In this document: positions 25,244 through 34,351 of the stretch, in pieces
How positions within the stretch are numbered: position 1 is the first letter of the stretch
Layout: the number at the start of each line of letters is the position of its first letter
Notes under the pieces: model-generated
Told to the model about the DNA's origin: nothing
The model's input: only the letters and a program-made list of their open reading frames with translations
Databases searched by the model: none
From: Acidobacteriota bacterium
GTDB taxonomy: Bacteria > Acidobacteriota > Terriglobia > Acidiferrales > UBA7541
Length of the DNA stretch: 64,000 nucleotides
Assembly (NCBI GenBank): GCA_016201285.1
Contig: JACQDE010000069.1
Span: 1 to 64,000 of the forward strand
Direction of reading: 5' to 3'
Made by a program: the position numbers and the translations under genes

Positions 25244-25272
25244 AAAGCGCTGAGAATCCTAACGGAAGATTT

Positions 25273-25782
25273 TTGACGGGAGCTGGGTTGGGCCGCGTGG
25301 TGACGCAAGACGAGCTCATTTTCCACGTTGCGGAGCACAAACGCAACGGAGAACGCATGGTGTTTACGAACGGGTGTTTTGACCTGCTGCATCCGGGGCA
25401 CATCCGCGGGTTCGAGCAGGCGCGGGCACTGGGCGATGCGCTGATTGTGGCCATCAACAGCGATTCGTCGGTGAAATTTCTCAAGGGCGATGACCGGCCT
25501 ATCATCCCCCAGCAGGAACGCGCCGAAATTCTGGCGGCGCTGGCGGCGGTGGACTACGTGGTGATCTTTGACGAACTGACGCCGCGCGAGATGATCGCGC
25601 GCGTCCTGCCGGACGTGCTGGTGAAAGGCGGCGACTGGGGCGCGAATGAAATCGTCGGGCGCGAAGAAATCGAGGGCGCGGGTGGCCGCGTGGTGTCCAT
25701 TGCGCTCGAACCCGGTTATTCGACAACGGCCCTCATCGAAAAGATCCGCGCCAGCCGTCAGGGCCCGCAATCCGCAAAATGA
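25273..25782 (+). CDS. rfaE2: D-glycero-beta-D-manno-heptose 1-phosphate adenylyltransferase
   Basis: A 169-residue nucleotidyltransferase of the RfaE2/HldE C-terminal type. It transfers AMP to heptose 1-phosphate to give ADP-heptose for the lipopolysaccharide core. Motifs: FTNGCFDLLHPGHIRGFEQA (HxGH nucleotide site), INSDSSVKFLKGDDRPI, VKGGDW and YSTTALIEKI. The kinase half of HldE is absent, as in organisms with separate rfaE1 and rfaE2. The start is a TTG (25273 after GGAAGA, or 25288 after GGGAG). The stop overlaps the mfd ATG by ATGA. Confidence 0.93.
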   Translation: MTGAGLGRVVTQDELIFHVAEHKRNGERMVFTNGCFDLLHPGHIRGFEQARALGDALIVAINSDSSVKFLKGDDRPIIPQQERAEILAALAAVDYVVIFDELTPREMIARVLPDVLVKGGDWGANEIVGREEIEGAGGRVVSIALEPGYSTTALIEKIRASRQGPQSAK

Positions 25783-28700
25783 TCCTTCCGCTTGTCGCTG
25801 AAATGCTTTCGCGTGTCGGCCGCCATGCGGCGGTCGAGGAGGCGCTGGAGTGTCTGCGGCGGGGCGCGCCGGAGTCGCGGCTGGCGGGGCTCACCGATCC
25901 TGCGAAGGCGCTCGTGGTGGCGACGGCGGCGCTGGCGTGGAACCGTCCGGTGGTGTTTCTCGTGGAATCGAACCCGCGCGCGGAGGCGCTGACCGAGCCG
26001 GTTCGATTTTTCTATCAGGCGCTGGGAGGAAAGGCGGCGGCTCCAGTGGCGACGCTGCCGGCGCACGACGTGTTGCCCTGGCAGCAGCTTTCGCCGCATC
26101 CGGAGATTGTGGAGACGCGAGCGGTGGCGCTGTGGCGAGCGGCGACGGGCCAGGCGCCGATCCTGATCGTGCCGGTGGCAGCCGGGATGTTGCGGCTGCG
26201 CGAGGGGGAGTTCTATGCGGACCTGGCGCGCACGCTGGTGCGCGATGCCGGCGCGCCGCTCGAGGAATTCATCGCGCACCTCGCGAGCGTGGGGTACGAG
26301 CGGCATGAGATGGTGGAGATGCCGGGGCAGTTCGCGGTGCGCGGCGGCATCGTGGACGTGTTCTCGGCGGAAGCGCCGCGCCCGGTGCGCATCGAGCTTT
26401 TCGGCGACACGGTCGAATCCATCCGCGAGTTCGATCCCAACACGCAGCGATCCGTCCGGCCGCTGGAGCGCGTGACGGTATTGCCTCTGACCGATGTGCC
26501 GCGCCGCCCCGGGTTGCTCGAAAAACTATTTGCGCAAACGGCGGGGAATTCCGGCGAGGGAGCGGAATACGCCGGAACGTATCCGGGTTGGGAGTTTGAC
26601 GCGGCCTTGCTCGAGCCGGCGCAGGCCTCGCTCTTCGATTTGTGCGCGGGGGCGTTCTGCATTCTGGATGAGCCTGAGGCGCTGGACGAAACGGCGCGCA
26701 AGTTTACGGCGCGCCTGAGCGAAACGTACGCGCACGCGCGCGAGTCGGCGCGCCCGCCGGCGGGGGAGGCGACACTCGAACGGTTCTATCTGGGCGAGGA
26801 CGAATGGCGGGGCGCGCTCGCGCAGGCGCCGCGGCTTCTGCTCGAACACCTGCCGATGCACGGGCCCGAGGGGCAGCCACCGGTGTTGCCGGCGCAGCCG
26901 ACCACGCCGTATCACGGCAACGTGACCGCGTTCATGACGGAGGTGAGGGCGCGGTTGCAGGCCGGCCATCAGGGGATCGCCTGCGCCGCGAACACCGGCG
27001 AACTCGAGCGGCTGGCGGGGCTGTGCCACGAATTCGAACTCGCATACCGGCTGGGTGAGCTGGGCGAAGAAGCCACTCTGACGCGGCTGGCCGAGGATTC
27101 GAGCGCGGGCAGCGTGCCGGCGCTCACGCTGGTGAAGGGGCCGCTCGCCGAAGGTGTCAGCTTTCCGGACCTGGGCCTGACGATCTACGGCAACTCCGAT
27201 CTCTTCGAAACTCTGCCGGTGCCGGAGCGGCCGCGGCGGCGCCCGAAGACGGCGAGTTTTTTCAGCGATTTTTCCGACCTGAAGCCCGGCGATTATGTGG
27301 TGCACGTGGACCACGGCATCGGACAGTTCGAAGGGCTGCGGCAGATTGAAAGCGACGGGCGGGGCGAGTTCATGCTGCTGCGGTACGCGGAGGACGCGCG
27401 GCTCTACGTGCCGCTGGCGCGCATGGATCTGGTGCAGAAGTACAGCGCGATGGAAGGAGCGCGGCCGCCGCTGGACCGGCTGGGCGGCACGGTGTGGGCC
27501 GCGCGCAAGCAGCGGGTGAGGAAATCGGTCAGCGACATGGCCGACAAGCTGGTGCGGCTCTACGCCGAGCGGAAGAGCGGCGAGGGGCACGGCTTCGCAA
27601 AGGACAACGAATTCCAGCGGGAATTCGAGGACGCATTCGAGTTCGAGGAGACGCCGGACCAAGCGCGCGCGATCGAGGACACCAAGCAGGACATGGAGAA
27701 GGCGGCGCCGATGGACCGGCTGTTGTGCGGCGACGTGGGGTACGGCAAGACGGAAGTGGCCATGCGCGCGGCGTTCAAGGCAGTGAACGACGGCAAGCAA
27801 GCGGCCATTCTGGCGCCGACAACGGTGCTCGCCTTCCAGCACTACGAGACGCTGCGGCGGCGGTTCGCGCCGTTTCCCGTGAACATTGAGATGCTCAGCC
27901 GTTTCCGGACGGCGAAAGAGCAGAAGCAGGTGCTGGCGGCGCTCGAAGCGGGGAAGGTGGATGTGGTCATCGGCACGCACCGGCTGCTCTCGCGCGACGT
28001 GCGCTTCCACGACCTGGGGCTGCTCATCGTGGACGAGGAACAGCGGTTCGGCGTGGCCCACAAAGAGCGCTTGAAAGAGATGCGGCGAAACGTGGATGTG
28101 CTCACCATGTCGGCCACGCCCATTCCGCGGACGCTGCACATGTCCATCGTCGGGCTGCGGGATATGTCCGTGATCGAAACGCCGCCGAAAGACCGGCTGG
28201 CGATCCAGACGGTGGTGGCACCGTTCAGCGAAACACTGGTGCAGGCGGCCATCGAGCAGGAACTGGCGCGCGACGGGCAGGTGTATTTCGTGCACAACCG
28301 CGTGGAGTCCATCTATTCGCTGGCGTCGCTGCTGCAGCGGCTAGCGCCGCGAGCGCGGGTGGTGGTGGGACACGGGCAGATGGGCGAGAAGGAATTGGAA
28401 CGGGCGATGATGCGGTTCATCCGGCACGAAGCGGATGTTCTGGTCTCGACCACAATCATCGAAAACGGGCTGGACATTCCGCGCGCGAACACGATGCTGA
28501 TCAACCGCGCCGACCGGTTTGGGCTCTCGGAGCTGTATCAGCTTCGCGGGCGGGTGGGACGGTCGAATCAGCGCGCCTATGCCTACCTGCTTGTGCCAGG
28601 AGAGGGGTCGCTTTCCGAGCTGGCGCGCAAGCGGCTGGCGGCGCTGCGGGAGTTCAGCGAATTGGGCGCCGGGTTCCGCATCGCGGCGCTGGACCTCGAA

Positions 28701-29273
28701 CTGCGCGGCGCGGGAAATCTGCTGGGTGCGGAACAGCACGGGCACGTGAACGCGGTCGGTTTCGACCTCTACTGCCGGATGCTGGAGCGGGCGGTGGCGG
28801 AGCTAAAGGGCGAAGCGCCGCAGCTTGAGTTGCGGGCGACACTCAACCTTGGCGTGGATATACGCATCCCACCGGAGTACATCCCGGGCGAAAACCTGCG
28901 GCTGCGGACGTACAAGCGCATTGCGGGGGTGACTGGCGAGGCGGAGCGCGAGGAAGTGGCGCGGGAGTTGAAGGATCGTTTCGGGCCGCCGCCGCCCGCG
29001 GTGGAGCATTTGCTCGACTACGCGGTGCTGAAGGCGCTGTGCGAGCGGTTGCTCGTGGCGTCGGTGGAGCGAAGGGGCGAGCAGGTGGCGGTGAAATTTT
29101 ACGAGCAGACGCCGGTGCGGCCGGAGCACGTGGTGAACGTGGTGCGAAGCAGCCAGGGGATGCGGATGGATCCGACCGGCGTGCTATGGCTCCCGGCGGG
29201 ACGCGCCGAGCGGCGCGGGGACGGCGGGGTGACCGAGACCGTCAGAAACGTATTGCTGCAACTACAATCGTAG
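25779..29273 (+). CDS. mfd: Transcription-repair coupling factor
   Basis: A 1164-residue Mfd, full length. Residues about 1-420 are the UvrB-like N-terminal part (LPAHDVLPWQQLSPHPEI, QFAVRGGIVDVFS). About 500-580 is the RNA-polymerase-interaction domain (GDYVVHVDHGIGQFEG). About 620-980 are the two helicase lobes, with Walker A CGDVGYGKTEVAMRA, the DEEQ box IVDEEQRFGV and TMSATPIPRTLHM. The C-terminus is the UvrA-binding TRCF domain. Mfd displaces RNA polymerase stalled at lesions and recruits UvrA. It is coupled to rfaE2 and followed 28 bases later by surA. Confidence 0.98.
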   Translation: MILPLVAEMLSRVGRHAAVEEALECLRRGAPESRLAGLTDPAKALVVATAALAWNRPVVFLVESNPRAEALTEPVRFFYQALGGKAAAPVATLPAHDVLPWQQLSPHPEIVETRAVALWRAATGQAPILIVPVAAGMLRLREGEFYADLARTLVRDAGAPLEEFIAHLASVGYERHEMVEMPGQFAVRGGIVDVFSAEAPRPVRIELFGDTVESIREFDPNTQRSVRPLERVTVLPLTDVPRRPGLLEKLFAQTAGNSGEGAEYAGTYPGWEFDAALLEPAQASLFDLCAGAFCILDEPEALDETARKFTARLSETYAHARESARPPAGEATLERFYLGEDEWRGALAQAPRLLLEHLPMHGPEGQPPVLPAQPTTPYHGNVTAFMTEVRARLQAGHQGIACAANTGELERLAGLCHEFELAYRLGELGEEATLTRLAEDSSAGSVPALTLVKGPLAEGVSFPDLGLTIYGNSDLFETLPVPERPRRRPKTASFFSDFSDLKPGDYVVHVDHGIGQFEGLRQIESDGRGEFMLLRYAEDARLYVPLARMDLVQKYSAMEGARPPLDRLGGTVWAARKQRVRKSVSDMADKLVRLYAERKSGEGHGFAKDNEFQREFEDAFEFEETPDQARAIEDTKQDMEKAAPMDRLLCGDVGYGKTEVAMRAAFKAVNDGKQAAILAPTTVLAFQHYETLRRRFAPFPVNIEMLSRFRTAKEQKQVLAALEAGKVDVVIGTHRLLSRDVRFHDLGLLIVDEEQRFGVAHKERLKEMRRNVDVLTMSATPIPRTLHMSIVGLRDMSVIETPPKDRLAIQTVVAPFSETLVQAAIEQELARDGQVYFVHNRVESIYSLASLLQRLAPRARVVVGHGQMGEKELERAMMRFIRHEADVLVSTTIIENGLDIPRANTMLINRADRFGLSELYQLRGRVGRSNQRAYAYLLVPGEGSLSELARKRLAALREFSELGAGFRIAALDLELRGAGNLLGAEQHGHVNAVGFDLYCRMLERAVAELKGEAPQLELRATLNLGVDIRIPPEYIPGENLRLRTYKRIAGVTGEAEREEVARELKDRFGPPPPAVEHLLDYAVLKALCERLLVASVERRGEQVAVKFYEQTPVRPEHVVNVVRSSQGMRMDPTGVLWLPAGRAERRGDGGVTETVRNVLLQLQS

Positions 29274-29301
29274 GGATACACTTTCGAACAGGAGAATTCG
29301 A

Positions 29302-30471
29302 ATGAAATGGAAGCGAGGATTGGCCGCGCTGGGCGCGCTGTTGCTGATGGGGCTGGCCGCCGCGGCGCAGGGGCCGGAGCGGGTGCCGGCGCCGGCGAAG
29401 GACAAGCACGTGGTGGAAGAAATCATTGCGCGCGTGAACAACGAAATCGTGACGATGACGGACCTGCGGCGGGCGCGCGAGTCCATGCGACAGGACATTC
29501 AAGAAGAATGCCGTAACTGCTCGCCGGCGCAGATCAATGCGCAGGTGGCGGAGCGCGAGAAGCACGTCCTGCGGGACCTGATCGACCAGTCGCTGCTGGT
29601 GCAGCGCGGCAAGGACATGGGCCTCAACGTGGAGACGGAGGTTGTCAAGCGCATGGACGACATCCGCATGCGGAACAACCTTCCCTCGATGGAAGAGCTG
29701 CAGAAAAAGGTCGAAGAAAGCGGGATGAACTGGGAAGATTTTCGGAACAATATCCGCCACAACCTGCTGACGCAGGAGGTGATCCGGCGGGAAGTGGGCT
29801 CGCGCATCATCATCGATAAGGATGAAGTGAAGAAGTATTACAGCGAGCACCAGGATGAGTTCCACCGGCCGGAGATGGTGTACCTGAGCGAGATTTTCGT
29901 GACGACGGCGGACAAGCCAGCGGCGGAACTGCCGGCGCTGGAAGAGAAGGCCAAGAAGCTGCTCGATCGAGTGAAGAAGGGCGAAGACTTCGATGAGCTG
30001 GCGAAGCGGTATTCAGACGGCGACACCGCCAAGCAGGGCGGAGACCTGGGCGGGTTCAAGCGGGGACAGCTTTCGCCGGAGCTTGAGGACACGGTTTTCA
30101 AGATGAAGGCGAAGGAATTGAGCGGCGTGATCCGCACGAAAACAGGCTTTCTGGTGTTGCGCGTGGATCAGCGTTACGAAGCGGGGTTGCAGCCGGTGGA
30201 GAAGGTGGAAGGCGAGATCATGAACCGGCTGTACTACGAGAAGATGCAGCCCGGGATGCGGACGTTCCTGACGAAACTGCGCGAAGAAAGCTACGTCGTG
30301 GTGAAGCCGGGCTTTACCGACAGCTCGGCAGTGGCCAGCAGCCCGATCATCGAGGTCGAACCCACGCCGGACGAGAACAAGGACAAGAAGAGCAAGAAGG
30401 GAAAAAGGTCCGCAGAAGGCGCCCGGGGAAAGAAGGGCGCAGAGAACAAGGACAAGAAGGCCGGGGAATGA
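29302..30471 (+). CDS. surA: SurA-like periplasmic peptidyl-prolyl isomerase
   Basis: A 389-residue exported chaperone/foldase. A signal peptide (about 1-22) is followed by a SurA N-terminal domain (IIARVNNEIVTMTDLRRARE, residues about 38-185). Then comes one PpiC parvulin domain (about 195-290: VYLSEIFVTTADKP, YSDGDTAKQGGDLGGF, FKMKAKELSGVIRTKTGF). The C-terminal 35 residues are Lys/Glu-rich, similar in style to the BamD tail. It helps fold outer-membrane proteins. The second parvulin domain of E. coli SurA is absent. Ribosome site GGAG lies ten bases before the ATG; the stop overlaps yhaM by ATGA. Confidence 0.92.
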   Translation: MKWKRGLAALGALLLMGLAAAAQGPERVPAPAKDKHVVEEIIARVNNEIVTMTDLRRARESMRQDIQEECRNCSPAQINAQVAEREKHVLRDLIDQSLLVQRGKDMGLNVETEVVKRMDDIRMRNNLPSMEELQKKVEESGMNWEDFRNNIRHNLLTQEVIRREVGSRIIIDKDEVKKYYSEHQDEFHRPEMVYLSEIFVTTADKPAAELPALEEKAKKLLDRVKKGEDFDELAKRYSDGDTAKQGGDLGGFKRGQLSPELEDTVFKMKAKELSGVIRTKTGFLVLRVDQRYEAGLQPVEKVEGEIMNRLYYEKMQPGMRTFLTKLREESYVVVKPGFTDSSAVASSPIIEVEPTPDENKDKKSKKGKRSAEGARGKKGAENKDKKAGE

Positions 30472-31490
30472 AGTCCGATTTTGTGGCGGAACTCCAGGCG
30501 GAGCAAAGCGTCACTTCATTTTTTCTGATTACCGTCAAGGAAGTCCGCACCGGACAGAAAAGCGGCAAGCCCTACCTGCAACTCGAACTTCGCGACCGCA
30601 CCGGGTCGATTGACGCGCGAGTCTTCCAGAATATCGAAAGCGTGGCCGAAACCGTCCGCGTGAACGAGATCGTGAAGGTGAAGGGTCGCGTGGATCTCTG
30701 GCAGGGGAAGAAGCAGCTCGTCATCGAGCAGATCCGCGCGGCCAAAGCGGACGAATACGAGCTCGGCGATTTCCTGCCGCATACCAAGCGCGATGTCGAG
30801 GAGCTGTTTGCCGAGCTAAGGGAGTGCGTCGCCCGGGTGGGGAATCCGTGGATCCAGCGGCTGCTGGAAGATGTGGTGAACGATCCGGGGGTGGCTTTGC
30901 GGCTGAAGCGCGCGCCCGCAGGGAAGACGATGCACCACGCCTATATCGGAGGCCTGCTCGAGCACATCGTCAGCCTGTGCGGACTGTGCCAGCGGGTGGC
31001 GCCGCATTATCCGGAGATTGACGGCGACCTGCTGCTTTGCGGCGCCATCCTGCACGATATCGGAAAGCTGGATGAGCTTCTCTACGAGCGGTCGTTCGGC
31101 TACACGACCGAAGGCCAGCTTCTGGGCCACATTGTGCTCGGCTTGCAGTTGCTCGAAAAGAAGATGGACGCGATCGAAGGATTTCCATCCGACTTAAGGA
31201 CGCTGATCCAGCACCTCGTCCTGAGTCACCATGGCCGGGAAGAGTTCGGCTCACCGAAGCTGCCCGCGTTTCCCGAAGCGCTGATGCTGCACTATCTGGA
31301 CGACCTGGACTCGAAGCTGGCGGCGATGCGCGAATCGTTCGAGGCGGAGAAGGGCGAGACCGAGTGGACGGCGAAGAACTGGTCCCTGCAGCGCCCGCTG
31401 CTGCGCCTGGACCGCTTCCGCCAGCGGGAGGAGAGCGGCGGGAAAACATCCGCCGCCTCTGCGAAGAATGACGACTCGCCGGTGGATTGA
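30468..31490 (+). CDS. yhaM: YhaM-type 3'-5' exoribonuclease (OB-fold plus HD domain)
   Basis: A 340-residue protein with an N-terminal OB-fold (about 12-95: FFLITVKEVRTGQKSGKPYL, VNEIVKVKGRVDLW) and an HD domain (about 150-270). Metal ligands are His in MHHAYIGGLLEH, the HD pair in AILHDIGKLDE and His in HLVLSHHGREEFGSP. YhaM relatives are Mn/Co-dependent exoribonucleases. The start ATG lies in the surA stop (ATGA). It is slightly longer than Bacillus YhaM because of a polar C-terminal tail. Confidence 0.87.
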   Translation: MKSDFVAELQAEQSVTSFFLITVKEVRTGQKSGKPYLQLELRDRTGSIDARVFQNIESVAETVRVNEIVKVKGRVDLWQGKKQLVIEQIRAAKADEYELGDFLPHTKRDVEELFAELRECVARVGNPWIQRLLEDVVNDPGVALRLKRAPAGKTMHHAYIGGLLEHIVSLCGLCQRVAPHYPEIDGDLLLCGAILHDIGKLDELLYERSFGYTTEGQLLGHIVLGLQLLEKKMDAIEGFPSDLRTLIQHLVLSHHGREEFGSPKLPAFPEALMLHYLDDLDSKLAAMRESFEAEKGETEWTAKNWSLQRPLLRLDRFRQREESGGKTSAASAKNDDSPVD

Positions 31491-31492
31491 CG

Positions 31493-31978
31493 ATGGCTGC
31501 GCGCGATTCCTCCGCGAAGCGAAACGGCCGCCACTCCATCCTCGACCTTGCGCCGCTCGAACTCGACTGCCTGCGCGTGCTGTGGCCGATGGGGGAGGGC
31601 ACGGTGCGCGACATCCGCGACGCGCTCGAAGCCAGCCGGCCGCGCGCGTACACGACGATCATGACGATCATGGACCGAATGGCGCAGAAGGGAATTGTGT
31701 CGCGGCGAAAAGCGGGGCGCGCGTGGTTGTACGCACCGAACGTTTCCGCGGCGGAAGCGCGCGATAGGGCCGTGCGGCGGCTGGTGGAACATTTCTTCGC
31801 GGGCTCGGCGGACGCGCTGATGGCGCACCTGACCGGCGAAGGCGAGGCTGAGGAGCGAGTTGTTGCGCCGGGGGGTGCGGAAGCAGCCTCTTCCCCGCGG
31901 CGGGCGGCGAAACGCTCCGCTGCCGGCGAAGAACCCGCACCGATGTCCGCGCCGCGATTGGACGATTCGCTTCTGTAA
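31493..31978 (+). CDS. BlaI/MecI/CopY-family winged-helix repressor
   Basis: A 161-residue regulator. The winged-helix domain spans about residues 14-88: LDLAPLELDCLRVLWPMGEG, TVRDIRDALEASRPRAYTTI and MDRMAQKGIVSRRKAGRAW. The distal part (VRRLVEHFFAGSADALMAHL) is the dimerisation helix pair, followed by a 45-residue low-complexity tail. Such repressors usually pair with a BlaR1/MecR1 sensor protease; none is in this window. The ATG is two bases after the yhaM stop; a TTG at 31487 is possible. Confidence 0.88.
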   Translation: MAARDSSAKRNGRHSILDLAPLELDCLRVLWPMGEGTVRDIRDALEASRPRAYTTIMTIMDRMAQKGIVSRRKAGRAWLYAPNVSAAEARDRAVRRLVEHFFAGSADALMAHLTGEGEAEERVVAPGGAEAASSPRRAAKRSAAGEEPAPMSAPRLDDSLL

Positions 31979-32067
31979 CCGGGCAAGCTGCCGGTTCTTC
32001 CCTCGAAACCCCGCAAAAATCACACTTCCAGAAGGCGCGATGCCTGTAGAATAGACACAAGAACGCC

Positions 32068-33063
32068 ATGTTTCCTTCGGAACTGACAATTCGAAACGTG
32101 CGCATCCGGCCGGCGCTGGTGCTGGCGCCAATGGCGGGAGTGACGGACACCGTGTTTCGCCACGTGATCCGCGGGCTGGGCGGGTGCGGGCTGATCATGA
32201 CGGAGTTCACCAGCTCCGAGGGCATCGCGCGAAACCGGGCGCGCTCGTTGCACTACCTGTATTTCTCCGAAGACGAGCATCCCATCACGGCGCAGCTTTT
32301 CGGAGCCGATCCGGCGGTGATGGCGGAGGCCGCGGGGGCGGTGCAGGATCTGGGCTTCGACGTGGTGGACATCAACCTGGGCTGCCCGGCGAAGAAGGTG
32401 GTGAAGTGCGGCGGCTCGGGACTCTTGCGGGACCTGCCGCTGCTGAAACAAATTCTGCGGGACGTGCGCGCGGCGGTGACCATCCCACTGACCATCAAGA
32501 TCCGCGCGGGCTGGGATGAGAAGAGCATCGTGGCTACCGAGGTGGCGCGCATGGCGGAGGCGGCAGGAGTCGAGGCTATTGCCGTCCATCCGCGGACGCG
32601 CGTGCAGGGACTGAACGGTCAGGCGAACTGGAGTATCATCCGCGAAGTGAAGCAGGCGGTGCGCATCCCGGTGATCGGGAACGGCGACGTGCGGCGGCCG
32701 GAGGATGCGGTGCGCATGGCGGCGGAGACCGGCTGCGATGCGGTGATGATCGGGCGGGCGGCGGCGACGAATCCGTGGATCTTCCGGCAGATCGGGCAGT
32801 ATCTGGCCAGCGGGCGGTACGACGAGCCGATGGAAGCAGACCGTTATCAGCTCCTCTCAGGTTATTTCCGGATGCTGGTGGAGTCGGGGATGCCGGACGC
32901 GATCGGAAAGATGAAGCAGTTTGCGTGCTGGTTCACGCATGGCGTGCGCAACGGCGCGGTGCTGCGCCGGGAAGTGCACTCGGCGCGCACGGCGGCGCAG
33001 GTGCTGGAGCGCGTGGATGCGTTTTTCGCCGGGGTAGGCGCGCCGGCCGGAGGTGACGCGTGA
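32068..33063 (+). CDS. dusB: tRNA-dihydrouridine synthase B
   Basis: A 331-residue FMN-dependent TIM-barrel enzyme that reduces uridines in tRNA. Motifs: LAPMAGVTDTVFRHVIRG, MTEFTSSEGI, VDINLGCPAKKVVKCGGSG with the catalytic Cys, AVHPRTRVQG, NGDVRRPEDA and DAVMIGRAAATNPWIFRQI. Length is typical. A TAGAAT at 32047-32052 is a candidate -10 just before the ATG, and there is no strong ribosome site. Its stop overlaps the PilZ gene start (GTGA). Confidence 0.95.
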   Translation: MFPSELTIRNVRIRPALVLAPMAGVTDTVFRHVIRGLGGCGLIMTEFTSSEGIARNRARSLHYLYFSEDEHPITAQLFGADPAVMAEAAGAVQDLGFDVVDINLGCPAKKVVKCGGSGLLRDLPLLKQILRDVRAAVTIPLTIKIRAGWDEKSIVATEVARMAEAAGVEAIAVHPRTRVQGLNGQANWSIIREVKQAVRIPVIGNGDVRRPEDAVRMAAETGCDAVMIGRAAATNPWIFRQIGQYLASGRYDEPMEADRYQLLSGYFRMLVESGMPDAIGKMKQFACWFTHGVRNGAVLRREVHSARTAAQVLERVDAFFAGVGAPAGGDA

Positions 33064-33410
33064 GCGCACTCGAACAGACGGGCGGCCGAGTGCAGAAGCG
33101 GGTGGCGGTGGGCCTGGCCATACAGGTCAGCGGCAAAGAGGCGGACGGCACGCCGTTCGAGGATACAGTGCACAGCGGGAACGTCAGCCGGACGGGAGCA
33201 TCCTTCACTACGCTGCGGGGGCTGGAAGTGGGGATGGAAGTGGACGTCGTCATTCCGCGGCGGCCGGGCGAGCGTGAAGATGCCGACTTCGCAACGCGCG
33301 CGCGGATTGTTCGCGTGCAGCCGGGCTCCGCGGAACGCGAACTTCTCATCGGAATGCAATTCCTCGACCGGCGCTTCCACCGCGTGTTCGTTTCTGAATC
33401 CACGTCGTAG
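33060..33410 (+). CDS. PilZ-domain protein
   Basis: A 116-residue protein consisting mainly of a PilZ domain: RVQKR near residue 10 corresponds to the RxxxR c-di-GMP motif, and NVSRTGASF to the (D/N)xSxxG motif. Both key motifs are present, so c-di-GMP binding is plausible. The GTG start overlaps the dusB stop by four bases. Target process unknown; small PilZ proteins often affect motility, exopolysaccharide or pili. Confidence 0.85.
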   Translation: MSALEQTGGRVQKRVAVGLAIQVSGKEADGTPFEDTVHSGNVSRTGASFTTLRGLEVGMEVDVVIPRRPGEREDADFATRARIVRVQPGSAERELLIGMQFLDRRFHRVFVSESTS

Positions 33411-33416
33411 CGGGCG

Positions 33417-34280
33417 CTAGTCCTTTTCCCGCAGCATTCTCTGATACGCCGCTCGCTTGGTGATTCCAATTTCGCGCGCCGCCTGCTTGAGGGCGGCTTT
33501 CAGGTCCAAATTCTTTTCTCGCATGATTTCCTCGACGCGCTGTGGCAGCGGCACGGATGCGGCGGGCACTTGAGCAGCGTTTTCTGCTGGCAGGCCGATG
33601 AGGACGGTGATCTCGCCGCGAGGCTCGCGGCGGGTGAACTCTTGAGACAATTCGTCGAGTGTGCCGCGGGCAAACTCTTCGTGGAGCTTGGTGACTTCGC
33701 GGGCGACGACGGCATGGCGGTTACCGAGAGTGTGCAGCGCATCGGAGAGCATTTCGCGGAGGCGGTGCGGAGCCTCGTAGAAGACGATGGTTCGGTTCTC
33801 GCCGGCGAGTGCCTTCAGCGCCTTTCGGCGGTCCGTCGCGCGCGAGGGCAGGAAACCGAGGAAGAGGAATTCCTCGGTGGGCATCCCCGAGGCGGAGAGG
33901 GCGGCGACGAGCGCGGTGGCGCCGGGCACAGGCACGACGGGAATCTTGTGGCGCAGGCAGAGCGAGACGAGGTGGTGGCCGGGGTCGGAAATCGCCGGCA
34001 TACCCGCGTCGGTAACGAGAGCCACCTTCGCGCCCTGCTCCATCTCGATGACGAGCTCGGGCGCGCGGGTCATCTCATTGTGCTCGTGATAGCTGACGAG
34101 ATTCTTGCGCATTTCGTAGTGGGTGAGGAGTTTCTGTGTCTGGCGGGTGTCCTCGCAGGCAATGAGGTCGGCTTCCTTGAGGATGCGCAGGGCGCGGAGG
34201 GTGATGTCTTCGAGGTTGCCGATAGGCGTGGCGACCAGGTAGAGACAACCGGCGGCGTCGAGTTGTTTGGCTCGAGTCAT
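33417..34280 (-). CDS. rsmI: 16S rRNA (cytidine-1402-2'-O)-methyltransferase
   Basis: A 287-residue RsmI (YraL) protein of the tetrapyrrole-methylase fold. Motifs: YLVATPIGNLEDITLRAL, ACEDTRQTQKLLTHY, VTDAGMPAISDPGHHLV and VPGATALVAALSASGMP. It 2'-O-methylates C1402 of 16S rRNA using SAM. The ATG at 34280 (MTRAKQLDAAG) is chosen because family members start near there; an in-frame Met further upstream would overlap the divergent fmdB region. The C-terminal tail ITKRAAYQRML has a helix-turn-helix look common in RsmI. Confidence 0.94.
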   Translation of the reverse strand: MTRAKQLDAAGCLYLVATPIGNLEDITLRALRILKEADLIACEDTRQTQKLLTHYEMRKNLVSYHEHNEMTRAPELVIEMEQGAKVALVTDAGMPAISDPGHHLVSLCLRHKIPVVPVPGATALVAALSASGMPTEEFLFLGFLPSRATDRRKALKALAGENRTIVFYEAPHRLREMLSDALHTLGNRHAVVAREVTKLHEEFARGTLDELSQEFTRREPRGEITVLIGLPAENAAQVPAASVPLPQRVEEIMREKNLDLKAALKQAAREIGITKRAAYQRMLREKD

Positions 34281-34351
34281 GCCGGGTGCATCATACTCCG
34301 AAGCGGTCCGTGCTATCATTCGTTGTCTTTTTTGTTCGCGAGGGATCACCC

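Noticed and set aside
26526-28295. 589-codon open frame on the minus strand opposite mfd
   Set aside because: It lies wholly inside mfd, reads as Arg/His/Pro-rich low-complexity protein and has no recognisable domain; it is a shadow of high third-position GC.
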